Positions 9,362-18,772 of a stretch of DNA of 64,000 nucleotides are shown here, in pieces; position 1 is the stretch's first letter; the number at the start of each line of letters is the position of its first letter. The position numbers and the translations under genes were made by a program. The notes below the pieces were generated by a model. That model was not told the origin of the DNA, made no database searches, and saw only the letters and a program-made list of their open reading frames with translations. Origin of the DNA: Streptomyces sp. BK239 (GTDB lineage: Bacteria; Actinomycetota; Actinomycetes; Streptomycetales; Streptomycetaceae). The stretch lies in the NCBI RefSeq assembly GCF_004217285.1, contig NZ_SHKS01000002.1, positions 620,001-684,000 of the forward strand, given 5' to 3'.

Positions 9362-10093
9362 CTAGGCGAGGCCCGCGATCAGGTCGGCGACCGACTTGCG
9401 GCGGCCCGTGTAGAACGGGACCTCCTCGCGGACGTGCATACGGGCCTCGGAGGCGCGCAGGTGGCGCATGAGGTCGACGATGCGGTACAGCTCGTCGGCC
9501 TCGAAGGCCAGGATCCACTCGTAGTCGCCCAGCGAGAACGAGGCGACCGTGTTGGCGCGCACGTCCGGGTAGCCGCGGGCCATCTTGCCGTGGTCGGCGA
9601 GCATGCGGCGGCGGTCCTCGTCGGGCAGCAGGTACCAGTCGTAGGAGCGCACGAAGGGGTAGACGCTGACGTAGTCGCGGGGCGTCTCGTCGGCGAGGAA
9701 CGCCGGGATGTGCGAGCGGTTGAACTCGGCGGGGCGGTGCAGCGCCATGTTCGACCACACCGGCTCCAGCGCGCGGCCGAGCTTCGTGCGGCGGAAGAGG
9801 TTGTACGCCTCCTGGAGCTGGTCGGCGGTCTCGGCGTGCCACCAGATCATGACGTCGGCGTCGGCGCGCAGCCCGGAGACGTCGTACGTGCCGCGGATCG
9901 TGACGTCCTTGGCGGCGAGCTGGTCGAACAGCTCCTGGACCTCGTCGGCGTAGCCGGTGCGGTCCTCGGGCAGCACGTCCTTCAGCCGGAAGACGGACCA
10001 CAGGGTGTAGCGGATGACCTCGTTGAGGTCCTTGGCCAGCTTGCCCTTGTTGGGGATCCTGCCGGGCTCGGTGGTGGAGGCGTCGTCACTCAT
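9362..10093 (-). CDS. hemQ: Coproheme decarboxylase HemQ (ChdC)
   Basis: Last step of the coproporphyrin-dependent haem pathway of Gram-positive bacteria: oxidative decarboxylation of Fe-coproporphyrin III to haem b using peroxide. The protein is 243 residues with the chlorite-dismutase-like fold. Key residues are visible: Tyr145 in [10 protein letters not shown], the radical-forming tyrosine position, and proximal His168 in ADHGKM. ATG 10093 gives the conserved start MSDDAS; an ATG at 10102 overlapping the hemG stop (ATGA) is also possible. Either way it is coupled to hemG upstream, which makes the porphyrin used here. Confidence 0.93.
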   Translation of the reverse strand: MSDDASTTEPGRIPNKGKLAKDLNEVIRYTLWSVFRLKDVLPEDRTGYADEVQELFDQLAAKDVTIRGTYDVSGLRADADVMIWWHAETADQLQEAYNLFRRTKLGRALEPVWSNMALHRPAEFNRSHIPAFLADETPRDYVSVYPFVRSYDWYLLPDEDRRRMLADHGKMARGYPDVRANTVASFSLGDYEWILAFEADELYRIVDLMRHLRASEARMHVREEVPFYTGRRKSVADLIAGLA

Positions 10094-10098
10094 GCTCC

Positions 10099-11589
10099 TC
10101 ATTCTCCCGCTCCGCCGTGCAGGCTCTGCACCGGGTGGGCGGTGAGCTCCTGCACAGCGCGCAGGTCTCCGTGGATCTGGTCGACCGCCGCATGGGCGCT
10201 CGCGACGCAGGCGGGGATGCCGACGCCGTCGTACTGCGCGCCGCACACGGCGAGGCCGGGCAGCTTGGCGACGTGGTCGCGGACGCGGGCCACGCGCGCG
10301 CGGTGGCCGACCGGGTACTGGGGAAGGCCGTCCGTCCAGCGGGTGACGCGGGTCTCCACCGGGGCGGCGGCGAGACCGGTGGCGGCCTCCAGGTCGCCGC
10401 GGGAGACGGCCACCAGGTCGGCGTCGGAGCGGTCCAGGACCGCCGTCTCGCCGTGGCGCCCCACGGAGGTGCGCAGCACGACGACGTCCGGGTCCTGGTC
10501 GGCGATCCAGCCCCACTTCTGCGAGGCGAACGTCGACGCCTTGATGGTGCGTCCGTCGACGGGCGGCACGAGGAAGCCGCTGCCGTCGGGCAGCGCGGCG
10601 GCCTCGGAGCGGCGGTAGGCGAGGGTGATCAGGGCCATCGAGGCGTACTCGACGGCGCGCAGTTCGGCGGCGGCCCCGGGCGACTCGGCGGCCAGCAGCG
10701 CGGCGGCGGCGGGCGCGGGGACGGCGACGATCACGGCGTCGGCGTGCAGCACCCGGTCGCCGGCGACGACCCGCCAGCGCGCCGCGCACGCGTCGCCGTC
10801 CGCGCCCCCGATCGGCGCGGACGTCCTGCGCAGCTCGGTGACCGGCGCGCCGGTGACGATCTCGCCGCCCCGCGCGCGGACCGACTCGGCGACCGCGAGC
10901 GGCAAGGAGCCGACACCGCCCTCGATGCCCATGAACACGGGCCCGGTCTGCCGAGCGGCGGCGGCCTTGGCCTGGATCTCGCGGACGGCCTCGGTGAGCG
11001 AGGTGTGCGTGCGCGCCGCCTCGAACAGCTGGGGGACGGCCGAGCGCATCGAGAGGCGGTAGGCGTCACCGGCGTAGACGCCGCCCAGCAGCGGCTCCAC
11101 GAGACGGTCGACGACCTCACGGCCGAGGCGGGCCGCCACGTACTCCCCGACCGCCACGTCCTCGCCGACCTCCGTGCGGGGCAGGTCGGCGTCGCACTCG
11201 ACACGCGCGAGGCCCTCGTCGGAGAGGACGCCGGCGAGGGCGGAGGCGGTGCCGGGGACGCCCATGACGTGCCCCTTGGGCATGGGGCGCAGCGCGCCGC
11301 GGGTCCACAGGGACGCGGTGGCGGTGGCCGGCGGCCGGAGCCGGTCGGCGAGGCCCGCCTCGCGCGCGAGGGCGACCGCCTCGGGCCGGCGCGCCAACAT
11401 CGACTCCGCGCCGAGGTCGACGCGGACGCCCGCGATCTCGCCGGGCAGCAGCTTGCCGCCGACCCGGTCCGACGCCTCCAGCACGGTCACGCGCGCGCCG
11501 CGCTCCAGCAGCCGGTGGGCCGCGGCCAGGCCCGCGACACCGGCTCCCACGACGACGACATGCCCGCTGCTCGTGCCCGTTGCGCTCAT
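10099..11589 (-). CDS. hemG: Coproporphyrinogen III oxidase, FAD-dependent (HemG/HemY/CgoX type)
   Basis: Oxidises coproporphyrinogen III to coproporphyrin III in the actinobacterial haem route; often annotated as protoporphyrinogen oxidase. At 496 residues it has the expected length. The N-terminal FAD dinucleotide-binding motif is [17 protein letters not shown], with [11 protein letters not shown] following. The C-terminal FAD contact region is [17 protein letters not shown]. The gene starts the hemG-hemQ operon. The ATG is preceded by GAGAGAG. The upstream region is divergent from a DUF4349 gene. Confidence 0.92.
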   Translation of the reverse strand: MSATGTSSGHVVVVGAGVAGLAAAHRLLERGARVTVLEASDRVGGKLLPGEIAGVRVDLGAESMLARRPEAVALAREAGLADRLRPPATATASLWTRGALRPMPKGHVMGVPGTASALAGVLSDEGLARVECDADLPRTEVGEDVAVGEYVAARLGREVVDRLVEPLLGGVYAGDAYRLSMRSAVPQLFEAARTHTSLTEAVREIQAKAAAARQTGPVFMGIEGGVGSLPLAVAESVRARGGEIVTGAPVTELRRTSAPIGGADGDACAARWRVVAGDRVLHADAVIVAVPAPAAAALLAAESPGAAAELRAVEYASMALITLAYRRSEAAALPDGSGFLVPPVDGRTIKASTFASQKWGWIADQDPDVVVLRTSVGRHGETAVLDRSDADLVAVSRGDLEAATGLAAAPVETRVTRWTDGLPQYPVGHRARVARVRDHVAKLPGLAVCGAQYDGVGIPACVASAHAAVDQIHGDLRAVQELTAHPVQSLHGGAGE

Positions 11590-11748
11590 GCCCCCACTCT
11601 CTCAGAACCCACTGACACTCCCGCCGCGCCCGGTGTCCCGGCCGCGTCCCGACCGTGACCTGTTCGGAACCGTCGGCCGCCAACGTTCCGGTCCGCCCCG
11701 GCGTCGAAGGATCGTCAGCCGTTCCACGACTCCCGGGGGTACGCCCGC

Positions 11749-12687
11749 ATGCGCACACGACGATCCGTACGAACCGTACGACCGGCCCGGGCCCTGGCCG
11801 GACTCCTGCTCGCCGCCGCCGTCGCGCTCACCGGCTGCGGCGCCGGGGGCGACTCGGGCGACGCGCCTTCCCAGATGAAGGACGCGGCCGCCGCGCCGGG
11901 CGAGGCCGACGGCGCGACAGCGGACGCCAAGGAGGGCGCGGGCCCGGCGGCGAGCGGGGCGCGGCCCGGCGCAGCGTCGAGCGCCGGGCCGAAGCTCCCG
12001 GTGGACCACGTCATCCGCACCGCCACCCTGACCGTGCAGGTCAAGGAGGTCTCCAAGGCCCTCGGCACGGCCCGCACGGCCACCGAGAACGCCGGCGGCT
12101 ACATCGGCGACGAGACCACCACCCGCGATGTGGACAGCGCCGAGCAGACGCGGGTCGTGCTGCGGGTGCCGGTCGAGAAGTACGACGACGTCCTCACCGC
12201 CCTTCAGGGCACGGGCACGCTCCTGGAGCGCACGGCGAAGGCCCAGGACGTCGGCGACCAGGTCGTCGACGTGGACAGCCGCGTCGCCTCGCAGCGGGCC
12301 AGTGTCGCCCGGGTCCGGGCGCTGATGGACCGGGCCGCCAAGCTGACCGACGTGGTCGCCCTGGAGGGCGAGCTGAGCCGCCGCGAGGCGGACCTGGAGG
12401 CGCTGCTCGCCCGGCAGGCGTCCCTGAAGGACCGCACGAGCATGGCCACCGTGACGCTGACGCTGACGGAGACGCCGGTGAAGGAGGCCGCCGAGGACGA
12501 GGACCCCGGTTTCCTGGACGCACTGGCCGGCGGCTGGCACGCACTGCTGACGACACTGCGCTGGATCGCCGTCGCGGTCGGCGCGGTCCTGCCGTTCGCC
12601 GTCCCGGCCCTGGCGATCCTCCTGGCATGGCGGCGCCTGCGCCGAGCCCGGCGCGAGACCCGGCCGGGTGAGCCCGCCGAGGACTGA
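11749..12687 (+). CDS. DUF4349 lipoprotein
   Basis: A 312-residue surface lipoprotein. An Arg-rich N-terminus, hydrophobic core and lipobox LTGC (Cys30) are followed by an Ala-rich linker and a DUF4349 domain (about residues 80-250). The domain starts with VIRTATLTVQV and includes a long coiled-coil-like segment (LMDRAAKLTDVVALEGELSRREADLEALLARQASLKD, split here only by my description). A C-terminal membrane segment (RWIAVAVGAVLPFAVPALAI) and a basic tail close it. Such proteins are anchored at both ends. Function is unknown, though some relatives are linked to envelope stress. Monocistronic, followed by a hairpin. Confidence 0.85.
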   Translation: MRTRRSVRTVRPARALAGLLLAAAVALTGCGAGGDSGDAPSQMKDAAAAPGEADGATADAKEGAGPAASGARPGAASSAGPKLPVDHVIRTATLTVQVKEVSKALGTARTATENAGGYIGDETTTRDVDSAEQTRVVLRVPVEKYDDVLTALQGTGTLLERTAKAQDVGDQVVDVDSRVASQRASVARVRALMDRAAKLTDVVALEGELSRREADLEALLARQASLKDRTSMATVTLTLTETPVKEAAEDEDPGFLDALAGGWHALLTTLRWIAVAVGAVLPFAVPALAILLAWRRLRRARRETRPGEPAED

Positions 12688-12702
12688 CCCACCCCCACCC
12701 CT

Positions 12703-12735
12703 CGGGCCGGCGCCACCCCCGGCGGAGCCGGCCCG
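12703..12735. terminator. Hairpin downstream of the DUF4349 gene
   Basis: Perfect 9-bp arms CGGGCCGGC and GCCGGCCCG (12703-12711, 12727-12735) with an inner region that can pair further, 16 bp after the stop. Confidence 0.65.
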
Positions 12736-12785
12736 AACGCGGGCCCGGGCGGGAGTGGAACCGCGGGCGGCCGTAGCGTGTCGGC

Positions 12786-14192
12786 ATGAGCTTGAGTGAG
12801 AGCGTGCGGGGTGGGGGCAGCGGGCGGGAGCGTCTGGTCGTGGTCGGTGGGGACGCCGCGGGGATGTCCGCGGCGTCCCGGGCCCGTCGGCTGAAGGGGC
12901 CCGGGGAGCTGGAGATCGTGGCCTTCGAGCGCGGGCACTTCACGTCCTACTCGGCGTGCGGCATCCCGTACTGGGTGGGCGGTGACGTGCCCGACCGGGA
13001 TGACCTCGTCGCCCGCACGCCCGAGGAGCACCGCGCCCGCGGGATCGACCTGCGGCTGCGCACGGAGGTCACCGAGATCGACGTGCCCGGACAGCGGGTA
13101 CGCGCGCGTGACGTCGACTCCGGCGCCGAGTCCTGGACGTCGTACGACAAGCTCGTCATCGCGACCGGGGCCCGCCCGATCCGGCCGGACATGCCGGGCG
13201 CGGACGCCGACGGGGTGCACGGCGTGCAGACCCTGGACGACGGCCAGGAGCTGATCGACACGCTCACGCGTGCGCGTGGCCGGCGCGCGGTGGTGGTCGG
13301 CGCGGGCTACATCGGCGTGGAGATGGCCGAGGCGCTCATCAACCGCGGGTATGAGGTGACGGTCGTCAACCGGGGCAGCGAGCCGATGTCCACGCTGGAC
13401 GCGGACATGGGCCGGCTGGTGCACGAGGCCATGGAGGGCCTCGGCATCACCATGGTGAACGACGCCGAGGTCACCAAGCTGCTCACCGGCGACGACGGCC
13501 GGGTGCGGGCCGTCGTCACGGACGACGCCGAGTACCCGGCGGACGTGGTGGTCCTCGGTCTCGGCGTCCGTCCGGAGACGAGCCTGGCGGAGGCCGCCGG
13601 CCTGCCCCTGGGCGCCCACCGCGGTCTGCTCACCGACCTGGCGATGCGGGTGCGCGGCCACGAGAACATCTGGGCCGGCGGCGACTGCGTGGAGGTCCTG
13701 GACCTGGTGTCGGGCCGGGAGCGCCACATCGCCCTGGGCACGCACGCCAACAAGCACGGCCAGGTCATCGGCACCAACGTCGGCGGCGGTTACGCCACCT
13801 TCCCCGGCGTCGTCGGCACCGCCGTCAGCAAGGTGTGCGACCTGGAGATCGCCCGCACGGGCCTGCGGGAGAAGGACGCGCGCCGGGCCGGACTCCGGTT
13901 CGAGACGGTCACCGTGGAGTCCACCAGCCGCGCCGGCTACTACCCCGGCGCCTCCCCCATGACGGTCAAGATGCTCGCCGAGCGGCGGACGGGCCGCCTG
14001 CTCGGCGTGCAGATCGTCGGCAGGGAGGGCGCGGCCAAGCGCGTCGACATCGCCGCGGTGGCCCTGACGGCCGGTATGACGGTGGAGCAGATGACCGCCC
14101 TGGACCTGGGCTACGCCCCGCCGTTCAGCCCGGTGTGGGACCCCGTGCTGGTGGCGGCCCGCAAGGCGGCGGCGAAGGTACGGGGCGACTAG
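12786..14192 (+). CDS. CoA-disulfide reductase/NADH oxidase-like flavoprotein
   Basis: A 468-residue pyridine-nucleotide-disulfide oxidoreductase. The FAD motif is VVVGGDAAGMSAASRARR, followed by the single redox Cys58 in YSACGIPY, the hallmark of the CoA-disulfide reductase and NADH oxidase group. The NAD(P)H motif is VVVGAGYIGVEMAEAL, the second FAD contact is ENIWAGGDCVE, and the C-terminal dimer domain contains GYAPPFSPVWDP. It probably reduces a low-molecular-weight disulfide or persulfide, or oxygen, in the cytoplasm. The stop is followed after 18 bp by the MITE-like element. Confidence 0.88.
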   Translation: MSLSESVRGGGSGRERLVVVGGDAAGMSAASRARRLKGPGELEIVAFERGHFTSYSACGIPYWVGGDVPDRDDLVARTPEEHRARGIDLRLRTEVTEIDVPGQRVRARDVDSGAESWTSYDKLVIATGARPIRPDMPGADADGVHGVQTLDDGQELIDTLTRARGRRAVVVGAGYIGVEMAEALINRGYEVTVVNRGSEPMSTLDADMGRLVHEAMEGLGITMVNDAEVTKLLTGDDGRVRAVVTDDAEYPADVVVLGLGVRPETSLAEAAGLPLGAHRGLLTDLAMRVRGHENIWAGGDCVEVLDLVSGRERHIALGTHANKHGQVIGTNVGGGYATFPGVVGTAVSKVCDLEIARTGLREKDARRAGLRFETVTVESTSRAGYYPGASPMTVKMLAERRTGRLLGVQIVGREGAAKRVDIAAVALTAGMTVEQMTALDLGYAPPFSPVWDPVLVAARKAAAKVRGD

Positions 14193-14210
14193 GTGTGCTG
14201 TCCCGGCACG

Positions 14211-14393
14211 CCTAGGGCGTGTTTCGAAAGTAGCGTCGTCCGCCCGAAGGGCGTGCCCGGCGGCGTATGGTGCGTGCGATCGCAAGGCGGAGGGTCACCC
14301 CGATACTGGATGTATCAGGGTGATCCCGACAACGCGGCGAGCGTGCGTGCCAGACGCCGCCGGGCAGGCGGGACTTTCGAAACGCGCCCTAGG
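14211..14393. mobile_element. 183-bp MITE-like palindromic element
   Basis: Terminal inverted repeats of 21 bp (14211-14231 and 14373-14393) differ at a single base. They begin CCTAGGGCGTG and contain TTTCGAAA. The inner sequence continues to pair almost to the centre (GCCCGGCGGCGT against ACGCCGCCGGGC; GGGTCACC against GGTGATCCC), so the whole element is one long hairpin. It has no coding capacity. CTAG occurs at both tips and could be a target duplication of an IS5-like transposase or part of the repeat. It occupies the gap between the flavoprotein and a convergent small gene. Confidence 0.75.
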
Positions 14394-14664
14394 CCGTCCC
14401 GGACAGCCTCGGCAGCGTGGAGACCGGTGAGCCGGACGTGGGCGGCTGCTCCGCCGGCTTGGCGTGCGCGGCGGCCGCGGGCCGGGAGCGCAGCCGGTGG
14501 CTCACCGCCTCGTCCAGCGTGACCGGCCGCTGCGACTGGGAGGCGAGTCGCGCCGCCTCCTGGCCGAGCCTGGCCACGTCCTCCCAGGGGAGTCTGATCA
14601 CGAGCGCGATCTCCGCCTCGCCGTCGGGCAGGGCGTGCATCGGGGGAGTAACCCGGTCGTTCAT
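14389..14664 (-). CDS. Hypothetical 91-residue protein, stop codon inside the MITE
   Basis: A small protein with an N-terminal region HALPDGEAEIALVIRLPWEDVARLGQEAARLAS and a low-complexity tail. I do not recognise a family; the middle resembles a short amphipathic helix-strand unit. ATG 14664 has GAGGAA 6 bases upstream; an ATG further up at 14727 lacks a site. The TAG stop (14389-14391) lies within the terminal repeat of the MITE-like element, so its insertion may have trimmed or replaced the original C-terminus. Confidence 0.6.
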   Translation of the reverse strand: MNDRVTPPMHALPDGEAEIALVIRLPWEDVARLGQEAARLASQSQRPVTLDEAVSHRLRSRPAAAAHAKPAEQPPTSGSPVSTLPRLSGTA

Positions 14665-14788
14665 CGCCTGTTCCTCACGTCGTCCCCGCGGCCCGCATCC
14701 CCGTGCCGCGGACGGTTGACGCTTCATACGCGGTCACGGGAGGGCGCGTTCACCGATTCACCGAACGGATCGGGGGCAGTACTTCCTT

Positions 14789-15601
14789 GTGGTCATCCCC
14801 GTCCATGACGTGAACCCCGTGCGCCGTACTCCGGTGGTGACGTACGCGCTGATCGGCGTGAACGTCTTCGTGTTCTTCTTCATGCCCGGCCTGTCGGGCT
14901 CCGTGGCCGGCGACAGCACCCTGGTGCAGACGTGCAACCTGCACGCGTTCCTGGAGCAGTACGCGGCCGTGCCGACCGAGTTGATCCACCATCAGCTGCC
15001 GCAGCTCGTCCCCACGGGCGACGCGCGCGACGGCGGCTGCGTGCTGGGCCCGCCCGGCTACGACAAGTCCCCGGCGCTGAGCGTCCTCACCGCGATGTTC
15101 CTGCACGGCGGATGGCTGCATCTGCTGGGCAACATGCTGTTCCTGCTGATCTTCGGCAACAACATCGAGGACCGCATGGGCCACCTGCGCTTCGCGCTGT
15201 TCTACGTGGCCTGCGGTTACGCGGCGTCGTACGGCTTCGCGCTGCTGAACGCCGACTCCACCGATCCGCTGATCGGCGCGTCGGGGGCGATCGCGGGAGT
15301 GCTGGGCGCCTATCTGGTGCTGTATCCGAAGGCCAGGGTGTGGGTGCTGGTGCCCTTCCTGATCTTCCTGCCGCTGCGGCTGCCGGCCTGGCTGGTGCTC
15401 GGCTTCTGGTTCGTGCTGCAGGCGGTGTACTCCTCCGGCGAGGGCGTCTCCGAGGCGGGCACCGTGGCGTACGCGGCGCACATCGTCGGCTTCCTCGCCG
15501 GCATGCTGCTCGCCTGGCCCCTCAAGCCGGGCACGCCCCCGCCGCCGGAGCCGGGCGGCCTGCTCTTCGGCAGGCGGGCCCGGCCCCGGCCGACGTGGTG
15601 A
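14789..15601 (+). CDS. Rhomboid-family intramembrane serine protease
   Basis: A 270-residue integral membrane protease with about six to seven membrane segments. The catalytic pair is visible: Ser165 in GASGAIAG and His231 in AAHIVGFLAG. The conserved HLLGNMLFLLIFG segment contributes the oxyanion region. The loop between the first two membrane segments holds two Cys (positions 49 and 84) that could form a disulfide outside the cell. GTG 14789 gives the usual streptomycete start MVIPVHD; no Shine-Dalgarno is obvious. It ends 17 bp from the convergent hemE stop. Confidence 0.92.
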   Translation: MVIPVHDVNPVRRTPVVTYALIGVNVFVFFFMPGLSGSVAGDSTLVQTCNLHAFLEQYAAVPTELIHHQLPQLVPTGDARDGGCVLGPPGYDKSPALSVLTAMFLHGGWLHLLGNMLFLLIFGNNIEDRMGHLRFALFYVACGYAASYGFALLNADSTDPLIGASGAIAGVLGAYLVLYPKARVWVLVPFLIFLPLRLPAWLVLGFWFVLQAVYSSGEGVSEAGTVAYAAHIVGFLAGMLLAWPLKPGTPPPPEPGGLLFGRRARPRPTW

Positions 15602-15617
15602 GCGACTCGCCCGCCGG

Positions 15618-16685
15618 CTAGCCGGCGGTCCGGGTGTGAACGTAGTCCACGAGGCGGGTGAGGGCGTCCGGGTCGGTGGACGGCATGACGCCGTGGCCGA
15701 GGTTGAAGATGTGACCCTCCAGACCGGCGGCCGCGTCGAGGACCTCGCGGGTCTTGGTCTCGACGGCCTCACGGGTGGCGAAGAGGACGGTCGGGTCCAG
15801 GTTGCCCTGGAGCGCCTTGCCCGGGCCGACGCGCCGGGCGGCCTCGTCCAGCGGGACACGCCAGTCGACGCCGACGACGTCCGCGCCGGCCTCGCCCATG
15901 AGCGTCAGCAGCTCGCCGGTGCCGACGCCGAAGTGGATGCGCGGGACGCCGTACCCGGCGACGGCGTCGAAGACCTTCGCGGAGGCCGGCAGCACCGACC
16001 GGCGGTAGTCGGACGGGGCGAGGGCGCCGGCCCAGGAGTCGAACAGCTGGACGGCGGAGGCGCCCGCCTCGATCTGCACCTTCAGGAACGTGGCCGTGAT
16101 GCCGGCGAGGCGGTCGAGCAGGTCGGCCCAGAGCTCGGGGTCGCCGTACATCATCGCCTTGGCGTTCTCGTAGGTGCGCGAGGGGCCTCCCTCGACGAGG
16201 TAGCTCGCGAGGGTGAAGGGCGCGCCGGCGAAGCCGATGAGGGGGGTGGCGCCGAGCTCCCGGGTGAGCAGGCCGATCGCCTCGGTGACGTAGGAGACGT
16301 CCTCGGGGGTGAGTTCGCGCAGCCGGGCGAGGTCGGCGCGGGTGCGGACCGGCTGTTCGACGACCGGGCCGACGCCGGGCTTGATGTCGAGGTCGATGCC
16401 GATGGCCTTGAGCGGGACGACGATGTCGCTGAAGTAGATCGCCGCGTCCACGTTGTGCCGGCGGACCGGCTGGAGGGTGATCTCGGTGACCAGTTCGGGC
16501 CGCATGCAGGACTCGAGCATCGGGATGCCCTCGCGGACCTTGCGGTACTCCGGCAGGGAACGCCCGGCCTGCCGCATGAACCACACGGGCGTGTGCGGCA
16601 CGGGTTCACGCCTGCACGCCTTCAGGAAGGGGCTGTCGTACGTCGCTGTCGGCTGCCGGCCCGCGGGGCCCTCGTTCACGCTCAC
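15618..16685 (-). CDS. hemE: Uroporphyrinogen decarboxylase HemE
   Basis: Converts uroporphyrinogen III to coproporphyrinogen III, the step feeding HemG and HemQ encoded about 5 kb away. The length (355 residues) is standard. Both family signatures are present: [16 protein letters not shown] near the N-terminus, with the substrate-binding Arg, and the internal [17 protein letters not shown]. Asp in IYFSDI is the catalytic aspartate position. The GTG start gives MSVNEGPAG. It is divergent from the DUF3000 gene with a gap of about 175 bp. Confidence 0.95.
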   Translation of the reverse strand: MSVNEGPAGRQPTATYDSPFLKACRREPVPHTPVWFMRQAGRSLPEYRKVREGIPMLESCMRPELVTEITLQPVRRHNVDAAIYFSDIVVPLKAIGIDLDIKPGVGPVVEQPVRTRADLARLRELTPEDVSYVTEAIGLLTRELGATPLIGFAGAPFTLASYLVEGGPSRTYENAKAMMYGDPELWADLLDRLAGITATFLKVQIEAGASAVQLFDSWAGALAPSDYRRSVLPASAKVFDAVAGYGVPRIHFGVGTGELLTLMGEAGADVVGVDWRVPLDEAARRVGPGKALQGNLDPTVLFATREAVETKTREVLDAAAGLEGHIFNLGHGVMPSTDPDALTRLVDYVHTRTAG

Positions 16686-16861
16686 GACGGCAAGTCTCGC
16701 ACGGCGCCGGAACCGGTGCGGCCGCCCTCTTCCGGGCCCCTCCCCCGCGCTCCCCGGGGCCCATCGCCCGCGCGCGTGTTCGCCCAGCGCGCATCCGCCC
16801 GCGGCCCGCGCGCGGGTGTCTTGCCCTGCGCGAAGGCCCCGTTCCCTTTAATCTTCCCCGC

Positions 16862-17530
16862 ATGGCTGCGGCTCAGGGACGACTGTCGGACGGCACGGAC
16901 GGAATGGACGACGGGAACGAGGAGGACCGGAATGGGACCAGTTCGGCTCCGCCGCCCTTCCGGGCCGCCGTCGACGCGCTGCGGGCCGCCCGGCTGCGGC
17001 CACAGATCGAGGTCGAGCCGACGCCCGCCCCGCAGCGGCTCGCGCCGCACGCGTACGCGTTGGAGGCGACCGTCGTGGACGGCGACCTGGACCTGGCCGA
17101 CGGCCGGCTGGTGCTGCTGCACGACCCCGCCGGGCATGAAGCGTGGCGCGGCACGTTCCGGCTGGTGACGCTGATCCGGGCCGAGCTGGAGCAGGAGATG
17201 GCCGTCGATCCGCTGCTGCCGGAGGTGTGCTGGTCCTGGCTGACGGGCGCGCTCCAGGCCCGCGGGCTGACCTACGGCGAGCCGAGCGGGACCGTGACGC
17301 GCGCGAGTTCGCATTACTTCGGCGGGCTGTCGGAGCGTCCGGCGGCATCGCAGATCGAGATCCGGGCCTCGTGGACGCCCCGGGAGGGGCTCGGCGGAGT
17401 GCCGGACACGGGGGCGCATCTTGCGTCCTGGTGCGATCTGCTGGCCCAGGTGGCGGGGCTGCCGCCGGCCGGGCCCGGGGACGCCTCGGTGGTGACGCTC
17501 CCCCAGCGGCGGGACCCCCAGGCCCGCTGA
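16862..17530 (+). CDS. DUF3000 protein
   Basis: A 222-residue cytoplasmic protein matching the actinobacterial DUF3000 family, with PPFRAAVDALRAARLRPQIEVEP and LPEVCWSWLTGALQARGL as recognisable conserved blocks. Function is unknown. The family sits beside hemE or the RNase D region in many actinobacteria, as I recall. A TAATCT hexamer 8 bases before the ATG, with no Shine-Dalgarno between, suggests a leaderless mRNA. Confidence 0.85.
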   Translation: MAAAQGRLSDGTDGMDDGNEEDRNGTSSAPPPFRAAVDALRAARLRPQIEVEPTPAPQRLAPHAYALEATVVDGDLDLADGRLVLLHDPAGHEAWRGTFRLVTLIRAELEQEMAVDPLLPEVCWSWLTGALQARGLTYGEPSGTVTRASSHYFGGLSERPAASQIEIRASWTPREGLGGVPDTGAHLASWCDLLAQVAGLPPAGPGDASVVTLPQRRDPQAR

Positions 17531-17572
17531 CCCCCGGCGGGACCCCCGGGGGCGCCCCCCGACGAGACCTCA

Positions 17573-17598
17573 GGCGCGCTGCCTCGCGGCAGCGCGCC
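17573..17598 (+). terminator. Hairpin downstream of the DUF3000 gene
   Basis: Perfect 11-bp stem (17573-17583 with 17588-17598), loop TCGC, 42 bp after the stop, followed by a T-containing tract. Confidence 0.8.
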
Positions 17599-17639
17599 TT
17601 CGTCGTTCCGTACCCCAGTCCGGGGAACCCCTGTGCTGC

Positions 17640-17898
17640 CGGAAACCTCGTGCCGCCCTCATTGACCCTCTCTTTGTCGATACGACCACTTTCGATCTCG
17701 TACGACACGCACTCAAACCGACTCGATCTTCGGATGATCGATCGCGTGTCCGAATTGCACAGATTGTTACTCACTAGATCGTGATCATCCCCTAAAGGAC
17801 ACCGGGCCCGGTGCCGAAGACGACTGTGACCTTGAAAGCACGGTTCGCCCCGGCTCCACTCCCCACGAGCCGGCCCGTCCCGCAACCCAGGAGGCCTG
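17640..17898 (+). promoter_or_regulatory. AT-rich leader region of the response-regulator gene
   Basis: The 368-bp gap between DUF3000 and the next gene holds the terminator above and then an unusually AT-rich stretch (about 17660-17790). This contains TTGACC, several GATC-rich short dyads and TAGATC. It is the likely promoter and control region, but no single -35/-10 pair has good spacing, so I do not mark a start site. Confidence 0.5.
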
Positions 17899-18561
17899 GT
17901 GTCCGTTCTCCTCGAGCAGCCCGCAAGCCTGGTCGCCTACCGCCCGAACAAGCCCACCGCCATGGTGGTCGTGGCCGACCCGCGCGTCCGCTCCACCGTC
18001 ACCCGCCATCTGTGGGCGCTCGGTGTGCGCGATGTCATCGAGGCCTCGTCCGTCGCGGAGGCTCGTCCCCGCATCGGCAACCCCCGCGACATCTGCGTCG
18101 CCGACGTCCACCTTCCCGACGGCTCCGGCCTGACCCTGCTGTCGGAGACCCGTGCCGCCGGCTGGCCCAACGGGCTCGCCCTGTCCGCCGCCGACGACAT
18201 CGGAGCCGTGCGCAACGCCCTCGCGGGCGGCGTCAAGGGCTACGTCGTCACCGGCACCCGTACCAACGTCGGGCTCCCCACCCGGCCCGGCGCCGCCCCC
18301 ATCGGCGCGGCCGCCGCCCGCCTCCACCGCCGCCCCCCGGGCGCCCCGAGCCACCCGGGCGGCTACCGCGAGCTGTCAGGCCGTGAGGTGGAGGTGCTCA
18401 GACTGGTCGCCGAAGGCCAGTCCAACAAGGCCATCGGCGTCTCCATGGGCCTGTCCGCGCTGACCGTCAAGAGCCACCTCGCCCGCATCGCCCGCAAGCT
18501 CGGCACGGGCGACCGCGCCGGCATGGTCGCGGTCGCCCTGCGGACCGGCATCATCCACTGA
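17899..18561 (+). CDS. Orphan LuxR/NarL-type response regulator
   Basis: A 220-residue regulator. A receiver domain (residues 20-120) has the phospho-acceptor position Asp69 in CVADVHLPDG. The acidic pocket has only Asp27 (VVVADPR, not DD), and the switch Thr is replaced in LALSAAD. A linker rich in Pro/Arg is followed by a LuxR helix-turn-helix (LSGREVEVLRLVAEGQSNKAIG, then LTVKSHLARIARKLG; positions about 153-207). No histidine kinase is adjacent, so it is an orphan and may act without canonical phosphorylation. GTG 17899 is set by AGGAGG 4 bases upstream. A perfect palindrome lies downstream. Confidence 0.87.
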   Translation: MSVLLEQPASLVAYRPNKPTAMVVVADPRVRSTVTRHLWALGVRDVIEASSVAEARPRIGNPRDICVADVHLPDGSGLTLLSETRAAGWPNGLALSAADDIGAVRNALAGGVKGYVVTGTRTNVGLPTRPGAAPIGAAAARLHRRPPGAPSHPGGYRELSGREVEVLRLVAEGQSNKAIGVSMGLSALTVKSHLARIARKLGTGDRAGMVAVALRTGIIH

Positions 18562-18715
18562 CCCCCACCCCCCACCCTGACCTCACCCCTCACCCCTCGC
18601 CTCTCACCGACCGCTCGGCCTTGCGACCATTGCCCTGAACCGACCGACCGCCGTCCCGACCCTTACGGGACCGCCCGATCGATCACCGATCTGACCGGTT
18701 TACGACCCCGCGAAG

Positions 18716-18743
18716 CCCGCCGACGGAACGTTCCGTCGGCGGG
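18716..18743. terminator. 28-bp perfect palindrome upstream of RNase D gene
   Basis: Two 14-bp arms meet with no spacer (centre GGAACGTTCC). It lies 155 bp after the regulator stop and ends 17 bp before the -10 hexamer of the RNase D gene. Terminator is the simplest reading; an operator overlapping the RNase D promoter is the alternative. Confidence 0.6.
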
Positions 18744-18760
18744 CGACGCCCCCACACGGA

Positions 18761-18766
18761 TACCCT
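18761..18766 (+). promoter_or_regulatory. -10 hexamer TACCCT of a probable leaderless promoter
   Basis: TACCCT ends 6 bases before the RNase D GTG start and no Shine-Dalgarno fits between, which predicts that the transcript starts at the GTG. Confidence 0.5.
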
Positions 18767-18772
18767 TGACAG

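Noticed and set aside
18716..18743. Palindrome as a recombination or plasmid attachment site
   Set aside because: No second copy, no integrase gene and no tRNA end nearby; terminator or operator is simpler.
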